Shown in pieces: positions 33,035-44,198 of a DNA stretch of 64,000 nt (the first letter of the stretch is position 1; the number at the start of each line of letters is the position of its first letter). The translations under genes were made by a program, and so were the position numbers. The stretch covers positions 1 through 64,000 of the forward strand of contig JAUTDX010007100.1 of the NCBI GenBank assembly GCA_030844895.1. Reading direction: 5' to 3'. Origin of the DNA: Ambrosia x helenae (Eukaryota > Streptophyta > Magnoliopsida > Asterales > Asteraceae). The notes beneath the pieces were generated by a model. The model ran no database searches and was not told where the DNA came from. It saw nothing but the letters and a program-made list of their open reading frames with translations.

Positions 33035-33330
33035 TATTAATGATGGTCGTGGACCTTATTGACAGGAGGTATTATAATGATAACCTGAATTTGGCAAAAA
33101 AAAAAAAAAAAAAATCCTTGAATTTTAAATGCCAAATTCGTCCCTGAGGTAAAAAGACAAAAATACCCCTGACACTAACGACCTTTTTTAACTGGGTTAC
33201 TGAAAATGACGAATTTGGCAAAAAAATCCAAACCTCAGGGAAGGAATTGCAAAAAAAAAAAACTTTTGTACTGGAGTGGCAAACTGGCCCAAACCTCAGG
33301 GACGAAAATGGCTATTAACTCTTAATTAAT

Positions 33331-34019
33331 CAAGGCCAGTTCTCTAAATTCCTGAAAGAAATCAAGAACCTTGTTAAGAATTATGCAAAGGAATGAAGTT
33401 GTATATATAGGTAATCCATAATCAATATTAAACATCAGATTAGTAATCCATTATAAATCACATTCACGATCCTTATTATTTTACTGGGCTTTCCAGCTAC
33501 ACAAATGTGAATCAATATATAGGGATAACTATAAGTAGAAAGATTGAAACTCACCTCAAAAGCCGCTGATCCATAGAAATAATTTACAGATTAGGATTCC
33601 AACAGCTCTCCTTGTTGCTCGAATCCTGTAAAGAGACATTATCCCAATCAATTCTGTATATCAAACTCCCAGGCACCTGAACTCTTAAAATCCCCTTTAT
33701 GCCATGTATTGTGATATTCTACTGCCAATTCCAAAGGCGGTGCTATGGGTTAAAAAAACTCGGTTTTATGTATATGATACCGCTGAATGTAGGTAAAACA
33801 AAAGGAATAAAAAATCGCGAAATCGTTAATTTTTCTTGTAAATCCGCAACTGGATAAATCCCTAAATCCATAGGACAGTGACATTTGTGTATTTTGTTTT
33901 AGTTAATAACACATCAAACATGTAAAAGTGCTAAAATCGTGATGCATACATGCTACAAATTGTTAATGAAGAAATGAATCTGCAACAATCCATTTATTCA
34001 ACCAAGTAAAAAGCTTACA
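33331..34019. other. Helitron interior, nothing recognised
   Basis: AT-rich DNA without a domain-bearing ORF. Short exon-like stretches near 33600-33720 could not be identified. Confidence 0.4.
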
Positions 34020-34025
34020 ACTTTA

Positions 34026-34032
34026 CCCAAAC

Positions 34033-34070
<38 letters not shown>

Positions 34071-34088
34071 TAATAATAATAATAAATA
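34026..34088. repeat. (AAT)n microsatellite
   Basis: About twenty AAT units interrupted by one AAC. Confidence 0.95.
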
Positions 34089-34124
34089 AAATATACATAT
34101 AAATAAATAAACTCTTACAATGTA

Positions 34125-34215
34125 AGAGAGAGCTATATCAGGGTCAACATAATTATCATCAACATCAGCATCTGCTTCTTCAACCATAGTCTCCATCATC
34201 TCTAACCAACAAAAC
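34125..34215 (-). pseudogene. Possible captured 5' exon of a CW-type zinc-finger gene
   Basis: The minus strand reads MMETMVEEADADVDDNYVDP then DIALSYI and a possible splice donor GTAAGAG. The acidic N-terminus ending in DPD.ALSYI resembles the start of plant cysteine-tryptophan domain proteins, from memory. The evidence is one short exon, so it stays tentative. Confidence 0.35.
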
Positions 34216-35227
34216 CTAAACCTAAAAAACCATAATTGATCAAAGAACACTCATTAACAAAAAAACCATAAATCAAACATACAAACACAGATATGTACAA
34301 AACCGAAATATAAATTCCTAAACGAATAACACTAAAAACATAAAGCACGTTTAAAAAAACAAAATAAAAAAAACATAGATACTAAAACTTACGGATCTGA
34401 TAAATCCGTTATATAAATCTAGAAAAAGAACCCCTAAATTAAAGCATTAAAATATAATCGGCAAAGGAACAGGAGAGAAACCTGAAGAATATGAAGAAGA
34501 GGAGGATCATGAAAAAGATGAAACAATGTGCTAAGGCTCATAAAAAAAAATCTCATAATATATTATCAGGTGTTGGTTCAAAGGTTAATCTCTCAATCGA
34601 CAAGATGGCAAGGTGAAGAAACCAATAACTGAGAAAGGATAAAAGAAAAGAAGAAGTGGTTTAGAGAGGCAGGGTTTTTGCATAATGAGGAGTGATGTAC
34701 TATTATTTTTAAAAGAAAACGTATATGCTTTGATTGAGAAAGAGGTAAATTACAACTGATTGACAACATTTAATTAATGATTGTGTGTTTAGGAAAGTGA
34801 TTAATGGTTGACGGGTGTTGACCATTTGTTTTAATGTCTAGATTTTTTATTTAAAAAAATAGAAAATTTTTATAAATTCTCACATTTGGACACTTGACAC
34901 AATATGATAGGCTAGAGAATTGAAGGAGCAACATGGGAATGCCATGTGTCCACATTGAGTTTCATATATTAGTTGTATAGATATTTAGATGAGAGAGAGA
35001 GAGTCATAAATGTTGGAACATTAAAATAGTTTCTAAAACACTTTGATAGAAAATGACTTTGATACCCTCAATTAAACACATATTGACTATCTTACCCTTA
35101 ATTACTATAATATATTAATTAGATTTTAAACACATCCCATCTTTTAATCTCTACCATCCATCCTTAAATCTAATGGTTGAAAACACTTCCTATACTTTCT
35201 ACACAAAACTATTTTCTTACAGGAACT

Positions 35228-35235
<8 letters not shown>

Positions 35236-35272
<37 letters not shown>
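35236..35272. repeat. (TA)n between copies A and B
   Basis: A TA run of about 18 units joins the right end of one TA-flanked element to the left end of the next. Confidence 0.95.
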
Positions 35273-35273
<1 letters not shown>

Positions 35274-36310
35274 TAGAGGATACGGTAGGAAAATTGTTTT
35301 GTGTAAGAAGTGTAGGAAGTGTTTTCAACCGTTGGATCAAATTTGATTAAATATTTAGATGAAGGGCATTAAAGACTTTTTATCCATTTTATTAATTATC
35401 ATTGACCCACTAATTTAGCATTTAAAATATGAATATTTATGAAATTGAATCATCCTAAAATAACTAATTCTTCCTCATTTTCATAACAATCATAAGATAT
35501 TCACATCAAATAATTCGATCAAATACCCAAAAACTTGTTCGATTCTTAAGACTACCTGTCAACAGTGTTTTATAACACGTATTTTCAACAAACGAAAACA
35601 GTAGTGTTTTAAGACTATATGGACAGTGTTTTATAACAAATTATATATATGGACAGTGTTTTAAGACTGCCTGTCAACAGTGTTTTATAACACGTATTTT
35701 CAACAAATGAAAACAGTAGTGTTTTAAGACTATATGGACAGTGTTTTATAACACGTATTTTCAACAAACGAAAATAGTAGTGTTTTAAACTAGACAAGCA
35801 TAAAATATATGAAAATAAGAAAGAGAAAACTGTAGTGTTATACATTTTACAAATCTACTAGCGAGGTTTTTTTTCTTTGTGTAGTGTTTTTAAAAGCTCG
35901 GATCTGTAAAACAAGACAAGAATAATGAGGTTTATAGGAGGAAGCCACCGATTAGTAAGAAGAAAGAAGCACCGATTAAAGACCTGGTTGTATATTGATG
36001 AAGATGGTAGGAGGAAGCTTGTGATTTTAAGAATGTAGAAAGATGAAGAAGGTGAGTTATTATGAGAGAGAAACAAACGTGAATTAAGGAAGTGATTAAA
36101 GATCAAATACAAGAAATTGACTTTCATGCCCTCTTTTAAAACATTTTTGGACCATCCTACCCTTGATTATTAAATTATAATTAATATAATCTTAAGTAAC
36201 CACAACTTTTAATCTAAACCATCGATTTCTAGATCAAACGTTTGAAAACATTTCCTACACTTCCTACACAAAACTATTTTACTATAGGAACCTTACCCTA
36301 TATATATATA
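35265..36310. mobile_element. TA-flanked TIR element, copy B, ~1.05 kb
   Basis: Left end GGTAGAGGATACGGTAGGAA; right end inverted GGGTAAGGTTCCTATAGTAA, both continuing into TTTTGTGTA(A/G)GAAGTGTAGGAA. It is uninterrupted and so shows the full family layout: TIR of about 70 bp, unique arm, minisatellite, unique arm, TIR. No ORF. Confidence 0.75.
35550..35860. repeat. Minisatellite in copy B
   Basis: Imperfect repeats of AACAGTGTTTTATAACACG, TATTTTCAACAAACGAAAAC and AGTAGTGTTTTAAGAC alternate five or six times. Confidence 0.8.
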
Positions 36311-36659
36311 TATTAAATTCTATATTTAGGATATATATTTGTGTTTTATACATTAAAGTCTTGTTAGTGGAGTTGGAAAAGGTCTAAAGTTCAATCTTAG
36401 CTCTAGAATAATACTCAATTTTTTTTAATTCATTCCTCTTTACAAAATTTTGGGCCCAATTTTTTTTTTCCGCCCGAAGCCCAAATTGTTTAGAGTCTTC
36501 TCGGAGACGGCCCTGATTGAACATATTAAGATTAATATTAAGTATTGTAATTATGTAAACATTAGTTCGGTTAAGATGGTTGAAAACAAGACTGCACATG
36601 TGGATTAAGTTTTGTTAACATAAGTTATACGTAATTACAATATTTAAATATTAGATATA

Positions 36660-37051
36660 CTAGCTTATACCCCGGGAGCGTCCCGGGTTGAGAAATCTAA
36701 GTAAAGTGAATAAAATTATAAGTATCTAAACTATAAAAATGACATCTATGTATCAACTTACATTAGATACTTTAAAAAAAATATACCAAAAGATCCATTT
36801 TACCTTATAACATCAATACCTAAAACAGAATATTAAGATCCCAAGCACTTCAAGGGGACAAAGATTGTTTAGCACCAATACATTCAGTCAAAGGTCTTTA
36901 ACTGCATACAATAAGATTTGAGCTTTTCAAAATATGGTAGAAAAGGAAAACATAGCAATTACCTGTTGGAGAGCGTCCCGGTTTGAAATATCTAATATGA
37001 CATAATAAAATATCTAATATGACAACATAATTAATGACTTGCCAATATATG

Positions 37052-37099
<48 letters not shown>

Positions 37100-37544
37100 T
37101 TAAACAAATCTCTGCTATAAGTTATCATATTCTAATATAAAAAAAAAGTAATTGGGTCGGGTATCACCTAATCCCAGGCCCGAACCAAACCCACAATTTT
37201 TTTAAACTAATTCCAAATCTGACACAATACATGTCGGGTTACAAAAAAATAGTCTTTTTTTTCTCCATTTTTTATATAGCACTATGGTACTCGTTGGAAA
37301 GATAATAAAACGCTCGTTAATTTGGTGTAATTTTTTTCTTTAAAAAATCTCGTATATAAAAGATATTAACGTTTAAAAGTTATGAGAGAAAACATGAGGG
37401 TGAAAAATCCAATTTTGTTTTTAAATTATTTTTTTCCTAAAATATCTCAATGCCACATGGGATGACACATGGCACACTCAAGGAAGAGAATGCCTCTTTG
37501 AATGCCATGTCATTAAAATGGCTTTGGTTTATTATATGTATAGA
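36660..37544 (-). mobile_element. Short Helitron, 885 bp
   Basis: The minus-strand 5' end is TCTATACATATAATAAACCA (37544) and the 3' end is CCCGGGACGCTCCCGGG hairpin, GTATAAG, CTAG (36660-36663). Flanks are A and T. It is non-coding and contains (ATT)n at 37048-37100. It is related to the 16433 fragment. Confidence 0.8.
37048..37100. repeat. (ATT)n microsatellite
   Basis: Seventeen or so ATT units within the short Helitron. Confidence 0.95.
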
Positions 37545-37623
37545 TAAGCTAGATTAATTGTATGTTAACATAAGTTATACGTAATTATATAGTAATATTA
37601 GATTTACCGTAAGTTGTTATAGA

Positions 37624-38249
37624 TAAGGCTGCAAACGAACTGAACTTTCAGCGAACAGTTCATGAACCGTTTGGCGGGAAGTTCGTTTGTGTTCGTTTGT
37701 TTAATAAATGAACGAACACGAACAAAAAAATTTGTTCGTTTAGTTAAGCGGACGAACATGAACAGAGGACGCGTTCGTTCGTTTATGTTCGTGAACGTTC
37801 GGTAACGTGTTCGTTTATGTTCGATAGTTTAATAAGGTTTATAATTTTTTATTTTCTTTTATTTACCCAAATAAATAATATATGTGAGGTAAATATGTTT
37901 GGAAAATTTAGTTATATTTTGGGTGGATCTAGCTGATATCTTAACAATTATATCTGATTCAAAGTTAATATATGTTCGTTTGTGTTTGTTTATGTTCATG
38001 AACATTTCTTTGTGTTCGTTTGTGTTAATGAACATTTGTTTGTGTTCATTAATGTTCGTTTGTGTCTGTGTGCGTTCATGAACAAAATTAACAAACGAAC
38101 ATGAACACAAGTGTTTTCTTAACGAACGAACACGAACAAAAAATCTCGTTCGGCAAGTGTTCATGAATTGTTCGTGAACACATGATTTCCTTAACAAACG
38201 AACACGAACAAGGCCTTGTTCGTGTTCGTTCAGTTCGTTTGCAGCCCTA
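37624..38249. mobile_element. hAT-like TIR element rich in GAACGAACA, 626 bp
   Basis: The ends are TAAGGCTGCAAACGAACTGA and, inverted from the right, TAGGGCTGCAAACGAACTGA. The flanking octamers GTTATAGA and ATTTTAGA match at 6 of 8 positions. The body is made of GTTCGTTTGTGTTCG and its complement, able to fold back on itself. The TAGGGCTGYAAACGAAC end is one I associate with hAT-type MITEs. No transposase. Confidence 0.65.
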
Positions 38250-39954
38250 ATTTTAGATTATGGCGGTTACCGCCATTAGATGTAAGTATATCTATAATCT
38301 ATAATCTATAATACATTATAAAGGAAGAGTGATGTATCATATTGGAATTTTGACATGGGTACAATTTTTAAAGCAACATGTATAAGAAAATAAAGCTTAT
38401 TTAATAAGGGTATTATAGGGATGTTGGTGACAATTAAAACACTTAGAAGGATAGTTTAGACATTTCACCATCCTTCTCCTTCTCAATATCAATACAAATT
38501 TACAATGGTACCCTTAATCTCCCATCAACCTATCCTGATCATCGACTAAAAACTTACAGTAATCAATTGCTTTAATGATGCTATTATTATTAATAATGCT
38601 AGAATGTGAACCGCCCCTCCCCATTCATAACCTATTTCATTCTTTCATTCTAAAAGCTTGAACTCAACTGAAGGGGATGAAGAATGGTTCCAGATTTCTC
38701 AAATGCAATCTAGGTACTTATATTCTGTATAATATTATATGCCATCACAGCGTCAATCCGATTATCATGATTAAATCTGTATCATGACTTGTCATAACTA
38801 AATGTATTTTGCATACTGAATTTGTTATTGATGATGTTGTGATGCAGAATTACGTCTTTTAGAAACATGTCAGTGGATAAATGGCAGAGGAAGACACAGT
38901 TGACAAGTGGTGGTGCCGGCATGAAAAATAAATTTCAAGCCTTTAATCAGGTTTGTCGTCTGGGATTTTCGGTTGCTTACGTTAAATATGTGCACCATCG
39001 CTCACCTTATTACTTCTATCTTTTAGAACATCAGTGACCAAAGTTATAACACCTTTTTGTTTGTATGGACAGAACCAAATCTTTTGAACTCTAAACTGAA
39101 TCTTATTTTCTTTTCTTGAAATGATTAATAAACAGTTGAATTGATGATCCTAAAAAAGAATTCACTCATTCATCAATGACTTTAAACTTTAAAGATCCAC
39201 TAATTCCATTAGTGCAAAGACAAATTTGTATGCATGAATCTTGTTTATTTATGCTATTATCATGTTATTAAGCAATGTACAATCTGGAGAGTTTTTGACA
39301 CTGTCATTTTAAGTATGTTGGAAAGTGACTAAGTGCAATGACAATAAACCAATCAAGTTATTGGAACGACTGTAGTTGCCTATTCTAGGATAATTCATTT
39401 AAAAAAACCAAAATTAATATGTTTTGTTGAAATGATATTTGGGTCTCGAATGCGTTTATTAAAGGGTCAAATGATTCTTCCTAAATTTTCTCATTAAGTA
39501 CTGTATGTTGTTATTATAATAGCCCAAATCATATCGAACACATTTATTAACAAACTAGGTTGGAGACCCGCGGGTACCCGCGGTGCAAACCATAGAAAAT
39601 TAAAATTTATAATGTTAAAAAGTATAATTAAATTAAATGTTTTAACAATATGGTAAAGTTGAACAAAATATTTTAGGTTTCAATAATGACGTAAGTTTGG
39701 CATGTTTCGTTTTTTCAAAAATATTGAATCTTAACTAAAAAAAATTATAATTTAAAATTCGTCAACTAATTAAAAAACACAATATGGTAAATAATTAAGA
39801 ATTAAATAACCATTCAAAGTAATCAAATCATACCATTATATTGAAAAAAAATAAACCAAAGATTATGTCAAACACAAAACTATAATATCAAAAAACCAAA
39901 TCCGGAAATAAAACATAAAAGATTACTAAAATAAAAAATAATCAAATAAAATTA

Positions 39955-40095
39955 ACAAAGCCAGCGTTCTGCAAAGCCTTCTTATGCTTTCTTCCATCAA
40001 AATGTGCGTTCAAGTTTGGTTGACTGGTACATTGGACATGACATAGACCACAATAGAACATATCATGGTAGTTAGCATGTGCAACCTATAAAAAA
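39955..40095 (-). pseudogene. Captured U1-type C2H2 zinc-finger exon
   Basis: The minus strand reads YHDMFYCGLCHVQCTSQPNL then NAHFDGRKHKKALQNAG. The spacing C-x2-C-x12-H-x5-H is that of matrin/U1-type zinc fingers, which bind double-stranded or spliceosomal RNA. A further stretch (40256-40190) may be the following exon. No full gene. Confidence 0.65.
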
Positions 40096-41761
40096 AAATC
40101 AATACAGATAAAAAGGTATTTAATTTTACGTACTATAAGTATATATAGTATGTGCAACCCCTTCAAACTGTTTAATATCATGAAACAACACTGTTGAAGC
40201 TCGCTGGACTTCCTCCTCTAGCCAGGTCAGCTTCAATTGACCATTCTAGACATATACGCCTACAGTAAAATGTAAAAATAAAATAAAATTAGAGTTTACC
40301 TCAATTTATTCATTTTCTTCTCAAGAAACCTCAAACTAAGAGCGCGTTAAATAACATGTCATTTATGGGTGTTTACATATTTATATTATAAATGCGTGTG
40401 TGTGAAGTGAATTAGGAGATGATTAAGAGATGCACAATTGAAATGATGAAATTGCATCGCCTGGGGTAGAAATCATGTTTGTTTTACCAAGAAAAGCATA
40501 TGTGTGCTAGACAGACATATTGGCATATTTACCCATAAATGGGTTGAAATTAACGCATATAGATAGCAACCGTGCTTCTCACTTTTGACTTCTGAGGTCA
40601 AACTAATTTAATTGGACATTTGGACCATCAAAATTGCATCAGCTTCCTACAGCCCATACCTTAAGAGCGGTTTTTATAAGTATGATCACATTGCTGTAGG
40701 GATAAGGGCATAATGCAAGCTACTGTGTAGGCATGAATAACAGGGCAGTAATCCATTCTAATCTATATTCTAGAATTGAACATTGTAATGAAAATGAAGC
40801 CCATAATACTTTCTGAACATACATATATTAAAATAAAGGATATTAAATGAACTTGAACAGTTGAACTATAAAAACAAAAGGAATAATATGCAAAATTGCA
40901 AATATTTCTACTTGCTAGAGATGACTTGCTGCAATAGCCCTAACTGAACCAACAACACCCTCAAGAATTCTATAACGGTTTAATGAAGTGTATATGATAC
41001 CGTCAATTTTGGAAATAATTTTGTATAAAAAAATAACATGTTAACATATCTTGCCTATAAGTAGTATACTATTAGCCTACATTGTGAAAACCAAGCTCAT
41101 AAGAAATACCAAGCGGTTAGTCTTCATCCGAGCACTAATAAATACTTTGAATATGATTATGTTGTTGTCATGGCCACCGCATGGGAGCCACGACCCATCG
41201 GAAGTACCATGTAGACCTCCAACATATTGTTTCTCTTGTAGAGAACTTGCATAACAAAAGACGTTAATCCGTCATGAGGAAATCAAAGTATGATCCAGTG
41301 TTTTTTAACCCGGACCAAACCAGCTGGGCCAACCGGTTGAACTGGGATTCGGAGACATTGGTGGTCCGGTCGACTACATTGGCCTGTTTTTAAATTGAAC
41401 CGACGGGTTTTGTAACATTGTGATGGTCACAAGATCGAACTGACAATCTCCATAAAACGAATAAGATTAGATAATTGTGACTTACCAACTCACCCAAATT
41501 GAAATTAATGTTAGGCTACTAATAGAATAATATGTACCTTCATTTTCATTTTAAGATATATAATCAGAATACAAATAATTAGTAAGAAAACAAAAGTTTG
41601 TCACCATTTTCGATAACTATATTGCTACAAGCAATAAAAATGTGAAGGTACGTTGCTATTAACCATGGTAAAATTGGCGGTAGCAAAATTATTACCTGAA
41701 AAAATGGAGCCAGATTATCCTATCATGATACTTCGTCTTCTTACCAATTAGATTCAAGTCA

Positions 41762-41915
41762 ATTGTTGAGGCGTTACTTGCAAGTATACAATTTAGAGAA
41801 GATTTTTTTTTTTCTAAATCATAATATATTTGTTGCTTCATTGTTGAGGCGTTACCTGCAAGTATACAATTTAGAGAAGATTTTTTTCTAAATCATAATA
41901 TATTTGTTGTTTCAT
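41762..41915. repeat. ~75-bp tandem duplication
   Basis: TTGTTGAGGCGTTAC.TGCAAG through TCTAAATCATAATATATTTG occurs twice in succession, with T-run length differences and a partial third copy of its end. Confidence 0.85.
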
Positions 41916-42076
41916 AGATGTAGAAATATCATGATTTTTTTTAAATCATAATACATTCTCAACAACAGCCTGTTTGTCATAGATGTAGAAATATCATGAT
42001 TGAATTTTTTTGTAAAAAAATTCATAATTCTCAAAACTAAATGGGGCATACAAATTAAAATGGACACGTTAAATAC

Positions 42077-42470
42077 CTCAATCACCACATCCACATCCTT
42101 AAAGCCTTCATAGTCAAGAGCACCCTTGAGACGACAAATAGTTTTCTCAAACATTTCTTGAGTCAACTTACCTTTGTTTACGCTGCTTGTCAAATTGGCT
42201 GTACAAGGACAATAGATATGTTAATATGCAAACAACCTACAAATATATTAACAGTAAAAGGCCAAACCTTTGACTCTGCCTAATCCAGCATCTAGGAACT
42301 TTTGATTGACTGCATTCAAGATAACTTGATACCCTTAGAATTAAAGTAGTTGCTATTCCAGGCCCCATTAGACCTCCTCCAAGAATAGCGGCCTTTTTTT
42401 ATTTGTCTTGGTTTCAAACCAAGATTAGTGACATCGGGTACCTGTTTAACACACAAAAATGAGATTTAAT
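42077..42470 (-). pseudogene. Captured peroxisomal MFP2 (beta-oxidation multifunctional protein) exons
   Basis: MFP2 combines enoyl-CoA hydratase and 3-hydroxyacyl-CoA dehydrogenase in peroxisomal fatty-acid beta-oxidation. The minus strand at 42470-42250 reads VPDVTNLGLKPRQIKKAAIL, then GGGLMGPGIATTLIL (the Rossmann NAD-binding loop), then, after a one-base shift, QVILNAVNQKFLDAGLGRVK. The next block (42200-42077) reads KGKLTQEMFEKTICRLKGAL then DYEGFKDVDVVIE, ending at GAG|GTATTT, a splice donor. Collinear exons with introns point to capture from genomic DNA. The frameshift and absence of the rest of the gene make it non-functional. Confidence 0.85.
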
Positions 42471-43157
42471 CTTACTCGATTGACAAGGTTGACCTTTTTT
42501 TTTCTGATTTGGCACTTGAAATCGTGTTATCCTAGGTGATTATCTTAAATGGCTTTTCTGACCTACACTAAGTTAGTTACCTGGTATATAATTCATGACA
42601 AAGTTGGTTAACTTTTTATGCAATTAGCCCATAATTCTACTATAGAAAAGTCATAAAAAAATAAAAGTAGTTGTAAATTTGTAATATCATGCAATAGGGG
42701 CTTACCTATTTCTAATCAAATTTGGGTTGAGTACAAATGTTTAGACTGCACGACCATAGTATAACCAACAGATTCAGACAATTTTAGGCTTTTAGATATG
42801 TAATCAAACTCAAATACAATGAAATGAAACACATTTCGAACTATTTCATTTTGTCATCTTTTTGTCCCTTAGCTGAGCAAATAATTCCAATGAGAACCCA
42901 CAAACTTAATAATAAAAAAGTAGTTGGTCCTATATATATTCTAACATGTGTGTCCTCAAAACAGGATCATTAACCATCAATTCTCAGTTGTTTCTTCTTA
43001 AACAGAAGTACAATTTAGAATAATTCTCAATATTATGAAGCTAAAGATACATAATATTGAATCAAAATCAAGTTAAATAGAAGACAACTACTTTGAAAAT
43101 GTGAGCATGACATACATTCATATGTAAGATGGGATACAAAAATATTTATGAACTTAC

Positions 43158-43283
43158 CATATTAGAAACGGCTCGATAACGCCGTATCAAATTTTGAGGA
43201 TGAACACCATCTTCGATGAATGGCTTGACCTCTCTCAAGAACCCACCAGCAAGAAGAACTAAGGTAGTGGTTCCATAAGCAAC
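43158..43283 (-). pseudogene. Captured CCT7 (TCP-1 eta chaperonin) exon
   Basis: CCT is the cytosolic chaperonin that folds actin and tubulin. The 126-bp block, bounded by TGACAG and GTAAGT splice-like signals, reads AYGTTTLVLLAGGFLREVKP then FIEDGVHPQNLIRRYRAVSN. This matches the conserved GDGTTTVVLLAGEFLKEAKPFIEDG region of the eta subunit, but GDGTTT, part of the ATP site, is changed to AYGTTT here. The rest of the gene is not seen. Confidence 0.8.
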
Positions 43284-43877
43284 CTGTCACATAATAAGCA
43301 AAAATTATATTATATAGTAAAGAGGCGGCCTCACATTGAACATCATACCTTGATACCAGCATAAAGAATAAGAGTGCCAAAGGCCTCACATTGAATATCT
43401 TCGACTACAATCAGAAGTGATTTTCGATCCGAAAACGCATAAAAATAGTAAAGAGGTGGTCCACATAGATAGAAACCGAACAAAAATGAACATTTGTAAT
43501 AGCAACAAATATGTAGAGCTTTCATTATCAAAACAAATCAGTTAACAAACTACACCTAAACATACATCCACATAACTACAACCTATCAGCAAAATCCCAA
43601 TTATAATAAATATAATCATCCGAATAAGGTTCGGTAGTATAGAATCAAAACTAAATTACAACAATCAGTTAACGATCATACAAAAAAAACTCTTTAAACC
43701 TAAACAAATCAATTAACAATCATATAAAAATTCCGTTATCGATGAAATAAAAAAATCGATACAAATGATTGAAAGCCATCTCAAAACATGTATAATACCT
43801 TTTGATCAGAGATTAGGGCTTGAATCGTTGGAGCGCCGTTGCTTTGAATCATAAGTATAATACCTTTTGAAAATGTA

Positions 43878-44198
43878 TCAATTTCTTTGAAAAAAAAATT
43901 CGTTTCTGGCTAACCAATGATACCAAAGAGTCGTTGTAAACACTGTATATGATGCCTCTTTGTATTCTTTACCGCCTTGTAACGATCTCCCATATTCCAA
44001 CATTCCTGCTATCGAGTCGATATCAATCTGAACCTGTATTTGCAGCCAGGTTTGAATCTGCCACCATACCGCCCTTGCCCAAATACATTTCACAATAATA
44101 TGATCAGCAGATTCTTCATCGATTTCGCTTCTTTCGCACATGCCATCCCATACCACAATGCCCATCCATCTTTCTCTGTAGCTTCTAAGAAGGGCCAT
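43878..44198 (-). pseudogene. LINE reverse-transcriptase zinc-binding domain fragment
   Basis: The frame reads CERSEIDEESADHIIVKCIW then ARAVWWQIQTWLQI and ends near WLARNEFFFQ. CxxCx..E(S/T).DHIF..C..A..VW is the signature of the zf-RVT domain at the C-terminus of plant LINE ORF2. No RT core lies beside it. Confidence 0.75.

Larger units (their letters stand above)
31680..33321. mobile_element. Pack-MULE with long TIRs, 1642 bp
   Basis: A perfect 9-bp duplication TTAATTAAT (31671-31679, 33322-33330) flanks inverted repeats of about 220 bp that begin GAGTTAATAGCCATTTTCGT and stay nearly identical. The 9-bp duplication and long TIRs are Mutator-superfamily hallmarks. Between the TIRs is a minus-strand coding segment (32055-33034) unrelated to MULE transposase. 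It is inserted in the Helitron 26358-34981. Confidence 0.88.
26358..34981 (-). mobile_element. 8.6-kb Helitron with helicase remnant and captured exons
   Basis: The minus-strand 5' end is TCTATACAACTAATATATGA (at 34981) and the 3' end is a GCGTGTACACGC hairpin followed by CTAG (26358-26361). The flanks are A and T, as expected for insertion into AT. The last kilobase encodes the C-terminal part of a Helitron helicase. The body holds AGO, SRRM-like and possible CW-type exon fragments. A second Helitron end, a solo LTR (27008-29470) and a Pack-MULE (31680-33321) are inserted in it. Confidence 0.75.
25607..35240. mobile_element. TA-flanked TIR element, copy A (split by a Helitron)
   Basis: The left end is (TA)n-GGTAGAGGATCC-AGTAGGAAAA-TTGTTTTGTGTAGGAAGTG; the right end, inverted, gives (TA)n-GGGTAGAGTTCC-TGTAAGAAAA-TAGTTTTGTGTAGAAAGT. 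Copy B (35265-36310) has the same ends. Once the Helitron 26358-34981 is removed, the two halves read as one element of about 1 kb, similar in layout to copy B. Both sit in TA microsatellites, as described for Micron-type MITEs. No coding sequence. Confidence 0.65.
21321..36515. mobile_element. hAT-like termini enclosing a 15-kb nest of insertions
   Basis: The left end is CAGGGCCGGCTACGAGG; the right end, read inverted, is CAGGGCCGTCTCCGAGA. The flanking octamers CTTGAACA (21313-21320) and ATTGAACA (36516-36523) match at 7 of 8 positions, as expected for an 8-bp hAT duplication. GGGCCC-rich subterminal sequence occurs inside both ends. No hAT transposase is seen. Most of the interior is explained by later insertions listed separately. 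The pairing of these two ends could still be coincidence. Confidence 0.55.

Noticed and set aside
34023..34250. 75-aa ORF with a poly-Leu tail
   Set aside because: The Leu run is the AAT microsatellite; only the short acidic start was kept as a possible captured exon.
37859..38197. 112-aa ORF with NTNEHKEMF repeats
   Set aside because: Translation of the GAACGAACA fold-back repeat.
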